This document shows, one piece after another, positions 26,301-38,300 of a stretch of 64,000 nucleotides of DNA (positions are counted from its first letter, which is position 1; the number at the start of each line of letters is the position of its first letter). The position numbers and the translations under genes were made by a program. The stretch covers positions 14,085,658-14,149,657 of the forward strand of contig CM055102.1 in NCBI GenBank assembly GCA_029204225.1, given 5' to 3'. This stretch comes from Diphasiastrum complanatum (lineage: Eukaryota > Streptophyta > Lycopodiopsida > Lycopodiales > Lycopodiaceae). The notes beneath the pieces were generated by a model. That model was not told where the DNA came from and searched no databases. It was given only the letters and a program-made list of their open reading frames with translations.

Positions 26301-29300
26301 CAATAGGTTTATAGCCTACTCTTGTGCATTAAAATCATAAATACCATTTGAATAAGGTACATACCATACTGCAAAAGAGCCACTAATATCGCAACCCAAT
26401 ACACGATCTGGCAGGCCTGGGACCGCTAAAAGGCGTGATATGCTTCCAAATAAGACTCCTTTATAATGGGCACTGGGCAAGCGAAACTTTTCCTCAAAAC
26501 TTCTGCATGTACAATAAGAAATCAGTGACCAGAAGGCTGACCTGATGTTTGAAAAGCCAAAAACAGAGCAGGAATTAGGATTTACATGCATATCTATAGG
26601 CTATTTGGCAAAGGAATTGTCCATGGTACAAATTTCCTTCCAACTTACCGATTCGTAAGATTCCAAAGCTCTCTTGAACAACTATATGCAGAACTCACCA
26701 TTTCCATTATTATAAATTTAAGAGTTTCTTGATTTTCTTTGAAAGAGATGTTTTCAAGCTTGCTTAAAGTCACCAAAGGAACCAAGCAGTCAAAAAAAAT
26801 CCTCCCAAATTTCTAACATAACATATCTTTGGCACTCTGGCAATAGTCTAGATAGAGAAAAAATCAGGCCAATTACCTATTGCAAGTACACTCTAATGTA
26901 TTGATAATGGAAATTCGATTCAATCCTAGGCACCTGTAAGTTCTAGCTCTTCTTAACCAAAATAAAATCAATGACTCTATGACTAGTGTATTGCGTCTTT
27001 GATCATATTATGACAAGTTTTGTTCAAAACGCAAAAGATTATGATTACACTAAAACAGTGGTGTAAAAAAAATTGCTCCCCAGTTTCACATTCAATTCTG
27101 AACATGAATGCAATAACAAATTAGTATTACCTCCAAGTGGAATCCATCTTCCAACAACAAATGTAACCTTGAACTCCTGCAGCAACCAGAATATGAGCAC
27201 TAGGCAGGGACAAGCATTGTATTTGCTGCTCAGTCTCAAGGCTCACCTCAAGCCTGACTTTCTCAGCAGCAAACGAGAATAAATTGACCGTGCTGGAGGC
27301 ATACACGCAACTAGATGGCATCAAATCTTGAGTATCCTCATGATCATTCCTGGAAATTTGAAGTAAACAAAATTGGTTGTAGGTGAACTATGACCTCTTC
27401 ATTAACTTCCTTATCTAATGTCAGAGATACTTGCAACTTGGGCTAGAAAACTTTGAACAAATTTTTTAAGCAGAGGTAGATACAAACATTTGAACTGAAG
27501 AAGTTTATAGTTTGAACTGGACTTGGCTCTGGCTAGATACCTTCCTTTTGGAGCTTGGAAACAGCCAAGCAAGACAAGTTGTTGACCATTAGGGGTGAAA
27601 CGTATTCCACATTCTTCCACACAACACTGCACAATGAGTTTGGTTAATTATCTTGCAAATCTATCACAGGTCAATTAATACCAAGGAAAATATCAGCAAG
27701 TAAATGGATTACTGAAACAGAAGAAGATTAAGTCTCACAGGAAAAAATTAAATCAGTTACTTAGTTGAAAGATTACTCACATAAGATGTCAGTGATTTAC
27801 CAAAGTCTTTGACAATTCTTGTGCCAATGACACCCAGAAGTGCAGCCTTAGACTCCAAAACATTGTATAGAAAAAGAAATCGGTCTTGCTGATTTGCAAT
27901 ACCACAGCAGACACACATACGAATATACTTGCCTCGTACATTTATGCACATTGCAAGCACTGGCAAAGGATGCTCTAAGCAAACTACCGGCTCAAGAATT
28001 TGAGAATAGACAAGTTCCTGGGGGAAAGATGGCAAGCCCTCATAGTCAAGACTATCTCCAACAAGCTCCTCATTGACAGCAAATTTCTCTTCAATATTGT
28101 TTATGTCAGCCTTTAAGCACTCAGAAGTTGCTTGGCCAATCTCCTGAAATGCTCTTTGAGCAGGTAGATTTTCTGGCAAAGCATCGTTGACCATTGATGG
28201 AGTTGCTGAATTCTTAGAATAGGTGCCTTCATAACCAAAATTGACAGTGTCGGTCCAGAAATCAGCAACCGAGCCAAACATGTCCTGCCCTAAGTTATTG
28301 CCCTTCGAACAACTTTGAGTCTGCTTGGTTTGTGAATCAACAAACTCGTTGCATGCACGCGATCCTAAGGCATTCTGAAAATTCTGCTTTCCATTAACGG
28401 TCAGCATTAAGGCAGCATTTGAATCAATATCGGGCGTCATTAAGTTGTCACTGGCATCAACCTTGCTTGCTAACAAGTTCAGATGCTTTTCCATGGGACC
28501 TTCAACAGCAGGTTGCACAGATAGGCTCTGCCCTTCGCTCAAAAATTGGTCTCCATCCAAATCAATATATTGATTGAAGTTTCCCCCAAGGGTCACAGAT
28601 TGACAAATATCTCCCTCAATATTTAAATCTTCACTCAAAAATTGGTCTCCATCCAAATCAATATTCTGATTAAAGTTTCCCCCAAGGGTCACAGACTGAC
28701 AAATACCTCCCTCAGCATTCAACTTGATTCTATCAAAAGGTTCTCTGGTTGATTTATAAGTTGCAGGGCTACATTCTGGGACAGCTACTGCACTTTCTGG
28801 ACCTTCTTGTAAAGTTCGGCATGTCCTATGATTATCATGACAACTTTTTTCAATGGATAGCTTGATACGCTTCCTTCTTCCTTTTGTAGATTTCTTTCTG
28901 AGGAGAGGCATAGCTTGAGGAAGTAATATCGCCACCATGGAGGTGGTCAGCTCTTGCCCTAACGACTCAGATTCAGTCTTCTGAGATTGGTTCTCTGAGG
29001 AAACAATCATGCTGATTTCCTCTTCACCTGACACATTGATATCATTGTTTCCCTCAAGTGAATCTCTTCCTTCCGGTAAAGTGTCTGAGCTTAAGTCAAT
29101 ATCACAACTGGGTGATAACACAGTTGCAACACCAAGCTTGTTCAATCTACCTTCGACAATAAGATGTTCAGCCGTGTCATCCTTCGTGACTGAGGGCAAG
29201 TGGGCAGGTTCAACTCTATCCTGCATGAGCATGCTTGGAGGTTCTATCTGCATACAACTATCAAATCCTACTAGCTGCCTTGAATCATTTTCCTGGATAG

Positions 29301-32300
29301 CTTTCTGTGAGATACGCTGCTTGAAATCATGGTCTTCTGAATGTGACCCTTCCTCTTTACATAATCCACTATTCAAAGGATCATGCCCATTTTGGAAAAG
29401 ATCCACTTTCATGACTGAAGATAATGCAAGAAATTCCTCCATGGGCAATGGGTCATCCACGTTTTCGACAGAAGAAACAACAGCCTGCAAGGTTGTAGTT
29501 TGTTCACTTTGTACAGTCTCTTGTTCTGGATATCTGCGCGATCCCAAATTTGCATCAACATCAATTTTTTGTTGATCCATGCTTGCTTCTTCAGTTGCAA
29601 TTACATGTCTAGCAAGCCTGTTTAAATTACCTTCAACAATCAAATGTTCAGCATCCCCCATGCCTAAAGGCAAGCTGGCAGGTTCAAATCCATCCTGCAT
29701 CGGTATCCTTGGAGCTTCTACCTGCCTGCAACTATCAAGTCCTACAAGCTTCCTTGAATCATTTTCCTGGATAACTTTTTGTGAGAGATTTTGCGTGAAG
29801 TCATGGTCTTCTGAATGTGACCCTTCCTCTTTAGATAATCCACTAGTCAAAGGATCATGCCCATTTTGGAAAATATCCAGTTTCATGAATGGAAAAGATG
29901 GAAGAAATTCCTCCATTGACAATGGGCCATCCACTCTTTCGACAGAAGAAACAACAGGCACTAAGGTGGTAATTTGTTCACCCTGTGTGGTCTCTGGTTC
30001 TGGGTATTTACGCAATCCCAAATTTGCATCAAAAAGAGTTTTCTGTTGATCCATTTCATCCTTCGCTTCTTTACTTGCAATCACATGTCTAGCAAGCCTG
30101 TTCAATCTACCTTCAACAATTAACGGTTCAGCAATGTCATCCCCCATGACTGAAGGCAGGTTGGCAGGTTCAAATCTATCCTGCATTGGCATACTTGGAG
30201 CTTCAATCTGCATGCAACTATCAAATCCTACTAGCTCCCTTGAATCATTTTCCTGGATAACTTTCTGTAGGAGATGTTGCTTGGAATCATGGTCTTCTGA
30301 ATGTGACCTTTCCTCTTTAGATAATCCACTAGTCAAAGGATCATGCCCATCTTGAAAAGTATCTAGCTTTATGACTGGAGGTGATGTAAGAAATTCCTCC
30401 ATTGGTAACGGGCCATTCATTCGTTCAATAGAAGAAACAACAGGCTGTAAGGTGGTAGTTTGTTCATTCCACACAGCCTTGTGTTCTGAATATTTGCACA
30501 ATCCCAAATTTGCATCAACGATATTTTTCTGTTGATCCATTTCATCCTTTGCTTCTTCATTTGCAATCACATGTCTAGCAAGACCAATGCTCTTGTACTG
30601 AGAAGGAATATGCTGAACACATTCTTCTATGGCCACACCTGCACTTTCTGTGCAGCCAACTGGGTCTGCAAGCTGTCCCATGACAACTTCTGCTTGAATT
30701 GGATTTGATGACATAGATTGCTTCAAAACATTGTTTACAGCTGTGCTTGTACATGCAACTGAATTAGCACACAAGCTGCTGCTTGTACCAGCTAGTCCTT
30801 TTTCAACCTCTATAAGCTCTCGAAGAAGTAATTGCACAACTGGATCTGTGAACCCAAACATCTGCAAAGAAACCATGAAGTAAATACCATGCAACTGTAA
30901 ACCCACTCAATTGTTAAGGAGTCTTATATCTAAATGCATGAGAAAGATTTGGCCACAACTCAGATCAATACACAAAGTGCACATTGCGTTTTTGAAATGA
31001 CAACCAGAAATGTAAGAGAGAACCACAACAGGGAACCAACCAGCGTGCTTTACATGTGTGCCGAAGTCATTTTGGACAAAAACACAAGGTTCATTCAGCT
31101 TTGATAAAAGCTGGTTGTTCAAAAGACAAATCATATTAAACAAAACACTGGGGAGCTTAGCGAGTTGGCCAAAGCACCACCCAGACTAACAAAATAGCAC
31201 AGATTGACTGGCTTTACCCTGGACACAGTTCTCAGCCAGAATCCACACGTCTGACCAGAAGCCAAGCCCATAATCATATCAAACAACTAATGAGAAGAAA
31301 TGTGGCCAGAAATTGGAGTCTTTATCGTTTCCTTACCTCTGAACCATTGATGCCAGAAATTGACTGCCTTCCCAGCATCTTCTTGGCTCCTACATGTTTC
31401 TTCCTCAGTATCTTCTCCCAGACAGAAGTTGGTGTTTCACCAGAACAAGTTATTCCTTCTTCACATGTAACCTGGAACAAGGGAAAAAGATATTGGTGTA
31501 TGATAACAACTGCATATGCAGGATCTGTGTTAATTGTGACTCGTAAAATGTACCGAGAGAGATACTACAAAAATTCTTTTCCACTTATCATCCTAGAAAC
31601 ATATCTTTGCAAGTGCATAACTGAAAGCTCCTTGCATCCATTTGGAATCAAGAATTATTGTATGTTAGCCAAATGGAGGAGAACAAGATGATCGTTTTTT
31701 CCTTGGCATCCAACTTATGCAAATGAGTGTCTGCTCTCGTTCTTATTCTGACTGTTGAAACATAACAGCTCATTTGAGTGGAAGCACTACTTAGTTGCAC
31801 TCAAAACAAGAAACCGACTTAAACCATATATGAACTTTTATCATGGTAAGAATATTTTAAGGTAGCTGAAACCCAGAAAGCAAATACCAAAAATAGTGGG
31901 CCCCTTTTGCCTTCACAAATCTCCATGGAGTAGTTATGCCCACCATAGCAACGGACTGCCTGATATCCAACCGGATAAGGATATCGATCTTTTCCCTGTA
32001 CAAGGAAATAAGATGTTATTGATTATACAAATGAGCCATTTTGAGTTTCAGCGTTAACAGTCAAACAGGACAGCGGAACGTCCTTAGTGATTCAAGAAGC
32101 CTGTATAAGGTGGAAAAATCTAAAAAAAAAAGGGGGGGAACCTGAAGACTCTTAAGGTGCAGCTTAAGAGTCTTCCGGTTCCATAATAGCAAAAGCTAAT
32201 ATCCAATTCTAGCTGCATACCCTGCTTGGTCTTTCATTCAGTCCATCTCATGAATCAGCGAACTCCCCTTCTCTACCGAAAAAACCAAGACAACTAACAA

Positions 32301-35300
32301 TAGATGGCTTGTTTAAGACCATAGGAAAAGACAGGATCTTCCCAAAGATACTTACACAAACAAGGACACATGAGCCTGCTTTGAAAATGTCAAAACTCCC
32401 CTTATGTTGAAGTTATTAGACATTCCAGAGACTAGCATCTCAAATTCACATTAAAGTAGTGGAACAACAAATGCTTACGTAAAGAAAAAGTTGAGCATAC
32501 TGATCCTTCTCTTTATCTCATATTAACAAAATATTTTGTGGTAAAATACTATGCAATTTTCAAAACAGCAGCAGTATGAGCTTTGTATATAATCCAAAGT
32601 ATGAAATATGAAAGCGTATTTGAAGCCTAAAAACGATGCATTCACAAATTAAAAAATTCTGTCTTGCAAAAGCCAGACAGGGAATGGTTAAGATGACAGA
32701 GCTGTACAAAACTGCAAGCACAAGTGACAGTATTGAAAAACATAAACAGCCTTTGACTTGCCTGAAAATCAGAAGCACATGAAGAAAACAAAGCATTCCA
32801 CTGAAGTAGACCCCCATCAAGTCTTTATTAAGTACAAATTTGAAAATATTTTCTTAATTGAAAGTCATACTATCCAAATACCAAAGACTAGCTTGATTAA
32901 GAGAATCATAATTTGAGAAAAAAGAACTGTTGAAAGAAGATTATTAAGGCAACATTGGCATATGTAGCAGTGTTTTTTTTAAAATCAAAATTTGAGATAT
33001 ATGAAAGGCCGTGTCATAGAAACTTTTGAAGCATGCTCTGGATGCTTGAGTTGGTCGATTTCACAAGTCCATCCTATTATACTATTTATTGTCAACTATC
33101 TGGAGTTTTATTAAGGAGAGGATACAGTGTCATGAGTAATTTAAACTGTAAAACTTGATATTGAAACCAAAGATATTCATTCAATACCTTTGGTATGGAA
33201 CATTTCAATCCTTAAGTGCAAAATAAAGAATAAATATATTTGACTTTCCTTCTGCAAGGGTCTAGAACCATCAACTTCTTAATATCAGAACGATCAGAAG
33301 TAAAGTGTAAAAGAAGCACCTTATTTTAGAAAGAACAATGATCAGATCCTGAATGCACACAAAAAAGTACAAAAACAGTGAAGTGCCAAAAGCTTGAAGA
33401 GACATAAGATTTTGAGCTAAAACAAAAGTTGTGACCATAGGACGATCAGTCATATAAAATCTTTACAAAATTTCAAAAGTGAAACTTCTGAAACCAGTGA
33501 ACATTTGATTTCTTGCACCCTAGCTTTTAAGACTTGAAACAGCAAACCCCCCTTGGTACCCATCATAGAATTAATGAACCGTGTACGGTTCACCACGTTT
33601 CTGAGAACCGTACAGTGAACCGTACGGTTCTCGGAAAATTTAAGGGGGAACCGTGGTGAACCGTACTAATTAATTAAATGATTAATTAATTAATTGATTA
33701 TTTTTTTCTGTTCCTACCCCCAAAAACAGCCTAAAAATATGCAAAAAAAAGTCTGTGTCTGTGAGATCTGTGAAATCTGTGTCTGTGTCTTCTGTGAATC
33801 TGTGTCTGTGGATTTTACCGTTCAAATTATCATAAACAGCCCAAAAACTGGAAAATGAGGGCCAAAAACTATTTTTGGGGGGAAATTGGCAAAAAAAAAA
33901 TTAACTAATTAGTTGCAGGAACCGTACCACAGTTCGTGGGTTCTATGGTACCCATCAAGAAGCAACCAAGACAACAAGACATTATGGAATTCTGAATACT
34001 ATAGAGGAAACTAGAACTCACAAATGAGAACTGGGGACAAAACAAAGAAACCAAAAAACAAAGAAGACCGTTACCCAACCTAGGAGTCAAAAGAGGAGGG
34101 AGATAAAGGCCTACCATGGTGGTGTCCAGTGATGGGGTTCGATTGTAGGACAGACAAAAAGAGAGAACAAGACAAGCCTTCAACATATGCATAACCTTGA
34201 AACTCTACGTAGACCTCTGTATACAATTTGGGCTGCTCCTTGCTATTTGGACGGAGAGTCAAAGAGGCCCTCACAAGTTTGAAGCATTGATTTTCTATGA
34301 GTTATGAACACAGTCACAATTACGGCATCACATAAAGAACAATACATTGTAAATGATATAGCAATCTCTTGCTAAGAATACAAAACAGACAACAATGAGA
34401 GTCAATGATAGGGCTCTACAAATGAGTCACCTAAAAATGATGAGCTAATGAATGAATGCCTCTGCCTCCTATTTGAGGTATATAGGAGGAGCCTATTTGA
34501 AGTTTCCAAGCAACTACTAGATTATAGCTAAGGTTGCCTATCCTTATCTATACTCAACGCATAAACCTAATTAAGAGTAGGCCCAATAATGAAATAGTGG
34601 CCCTAACTCTCCCCTACTCACAAAAACATTGCCCTCAATGTGAACATTTGAAAAATAAATAACTGAAAATAAATGTCCTGGGCCTCAATTTGGGCTGCAG
34701 GATGTAACTATTGAAAATGTTGCTAACTATGAAAGTGCTTAAATGCATATGCTGAAGATGCTTCTGCGAAATGTCGATGATGTGGCATGATCACAAAACT
34801 GCATATGCTAAGCAAATAATTGCTGCAAAGCATCCAAGCTAAAGAAACAACCATGATATGAGATAAGTTTTGAATGATGATTGCAATCAAGGCTCAACCA
34901 AAACAAGAAGACCAAGAATGCCCAAGGAAATCATGTCAAGGCCCATGGGAAACACTGCATCTAATAAGCAAACTGCTCCACAAAAGTATGATCCACGTTT
35001 AAAAGTGGACGCAATACTAGCCTATTGAACCTGAAGTGCTCTTTGAATACAAGAAATCCAATATCTAGAAACATACCAAGGAAAATAGAAACAACACCAC
35101 GTACTTGTTGTACTAAGCCAACAGGGAACTATAGCAAAAACTGTCATCAAACATCATTGAGATCCCAAGCTATGTGAAGGGACCATGTATACAAAATAGA
35201 CATATTAAATACTAGGGCAAGTGTATCTCGCATGAGTTGTATTAACCAAGAATTTTAAACAAGAGCATTTGGAAATAAATGGATCTGATGGAGTACATCG

Positions 35301-38300
35301 ATACCAAAGCATTTACAGAGACCATTAACAAAGATCATTCATTATCAGTAAGAAGTGGCCCAAATGCATCTCAGACTAACCATATCGCAGTCAAAAGAGG
35401 TAACATAAAAAATGGATAACATATAGCATATGGAATAGTCTGCTCAACAACATTACTAGAGCTATACAAAAGATCATAAGAATGCAAAACATGACTCCTA
35501 TTTGGAAATGTTGTATTGAAGGAGCGGTCATTATACTACCAAAAAACCAGCATGTGTCCAATCCCATAAGGAAGCATGTATAGCTGCGAGGGCTATACAA
35601 CTGGAACATCATATCATATGGACTAAAACTCAGCTGGATCAATGGCATCCCTAGCCAACCTAATTATAGATAGCACTATGAGCAATGTTTCATGGACCTT
35701 TTTGAAATGCCTTTTCAAAATGGCAAAACAATTTTAGGGAGTTTTTTTTTTCGGGAAAAGGGTGGGGGGGGGGGGGGGGGGGGGTGTTCCAACCTTCTAC
35801 TATGGTAAAAGCATGTACTTATTTGGTGCTTAGGTCACAAGGTAGATTATAATTAATTAAAGATCAATCTGAATCCTAACTCAATAGTCAAAACTCCTGA
35901 GTCCCACCTATTGTCATGATCCATACTGCATAGTACACACATGATATATTGATGGTCAAGACTCAAACTCAATGGTCAGTTACAAAAGCTTATTAGGATG
36001 GGCGACATTCGGCCTAGTAAGTCCCCTTGGGGAGCACCAATCCTTTTGGTTTATTAAAAGGATGGAGGCACACGTTTGTGTGGCGATTTTAGAAAGTTAA
36101 ATGATTTAACCATCAAGAATAGATATCCCTTACTTAGGATGGATGAACTAATGGACAGACTAAATGGAGCTAAGTATTTCTCCAAGATTGACCTTAGATT
36201 AGGATACCATCAAATTAGGATTAGGAACGAGGATGTTCCTAAGACTGGTTATCGAACCAGGTACGGTCATTATGAGCTTTTAGTTTTACCCTTTGGACTC
36301 ACGAATGCACCTGCCACTTTCCAGCAAAAATGATAAACGATATTCTTCGTCCATATCTGGGAAAGTTTGTGGTGGTGTATTTGGACGACATATTGAGTCG
36401 GATTGGAGAGGTTAATCAGTTATGATTTGTTGAAATACAATCTGATTTGTATCTCACTTCGGGATCTTTGTCGAACTGATGGGTGGTTTTTAGGTCGAAT
36501 CTGGCTAGATGTCCTGACGGAAAGTTCTAGATCTTTTCTGTAAGGGAAAGGTTTGTGTGCCGAATAGGCAAGAGTTGCAGGCCCAAATCTTGCAACAGTG
36601 TCATGACAACCCTTGTGTTGGTCACCCAGGCACACAGAGGACACTTGACCTTGTCAAATAGAACTTTTTTTGGCCAAAGATGAAAGCTCATGTCGAGGCA
36701 TATGTTCAAGGTTGTGAAATGCCAGCAAACAAAGCAAAAAGACTCAAAGTTGTGAGTCTTTTACATCCTTTGGAAATTTCCAACAAGAAATGGGAAAGTA
36801 TTTCAATGGATTTTGTGACTGGACTCCCTAAAACCGAGAAGGTTCACGATGCACTTTCTCTCTAAGGTAATGATACCTGATTTCTATATGTTTGCTTCGA
36901 GAGTGAAATCTCGGATTGAGAGAAAGTGCTATTGTGCTTTGATTGTCACAATAGATTGTTGTAGGAAGCGCTTGTGCAAGGTTTAGGTCTGCGAGAAGTT
37001 GCCTTTGCCCGATTGCCTCTTTGGTTGCATTTGCGGCAGCTATGTATTCGGATTCCGTTAATGATAATTCATACAAATACAAATCCAAAAGTTGATTTTT
37101 TGGTGTCGACATCTCTTGCCCAATCCGTATCTGTGTAGGCTTCAAGGATGTTGGCAGTTTGGCTGCCTCCGTAACAGATGCTGAGAGTTTTCGTTGCTTG
37201 GATGTACTTCATGACCTTTGTTAGCGCTTTCCAATGAACTACGCCTGGATTTGACAGGAACTGGCTAAGTGTATTGATCGAATATGCAAGGTTTGGTCGC
37301 GTGCAGATCATTGCGTACATCAGTGAGCCAATGATGGATTGAAACAGGTAGCGCTTCATTTCCTCCTTTTCTGCCTCAGTTTGAGGAGACTGTTCCTTTG
37401 ATAGCTTTAGTCCAGGGTTGAGTGGAAAGAGACTGGGTTTGCAGTTGGCCATTCCATACTTTTCCAGCACGTTGTTGAGATATCGTTGCTGACTGATAAA
37501 GATCAATCTACTGGGTCGATTTCGTTGAATTTGGATTCTGAGACAATAGTGAGCTGGACCCATGTCAGTCATCTTGTATTCCTGGGCCAACATGCATTTT
37601 GTATCCTTCATCAGATTCAGATTATTACTGAATAAGAGTGTATCATCAACATAGAGAGTGATGATGATGAAGTATTCTGATACAGACTTGAAGTAAACAT
37701 TCGAGTCTGTTGAGTTTGGAATAAAACCATTCTCTATCAAAAATGCGTTGATCTTTTGGAACCAGGCTCTGGGTGATTGTTTCAGCCTGTAGAGCGCCTT
37801 GTGAATTCTGCATACAAGGTGTTGTTGTTTGCCGTTGAGTTCGTATCCCTCTGGCTGTGTCATACTGATTTCCTCTTCGATGGTTCCATGGAGGAAGGCA
37901 ATCTGGACATCCATCTAGTGGACTTCGAGATCTGTTGCGGTTGCAAAGGAGAGGAGTAGGCGGATCGAAGCATGTTTGACAACTGGGCTGAAGGTTTCTG
38001 AGTAATCCAGATCTGGAATTTGGGAAAAGCCTTTGGCAACTAGCCTGGCTTTGTAACGATTTAGCCTTGCTTCAGCGTCGTACTTTGCCTTGAATATCCA
38101 TTTGCATGGAATTGGGTTACGATCCTTAGGCAGCTCAATGAGTGTCCATGTTTGATTCTCCATAAGAGAATCGAATTGGTGTCCATTGCTGCTTTCCACT
38201 GGTCAGCATCAGGAGTAGACACAAAGTAGCAGGCCGAATCATCCATAAATCTGGATGGAGGCTGTCTGGACCTGTTCGACCTTCTGAGTTGAACATTGGT

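Noticed and set aside
29009-30355. Plus-strand frames opposite exon 4
   Set aside because: They are antisense shadows of the tandem repeats and have no motif.
30862-30906. Upstream 15 codons of the large frame as the true gene start (MGLQLHG...)
   Set aside because: A TTTGCAG acceptor at 30862 and the FYRC continuity with exons 2-3 show that this is intron.
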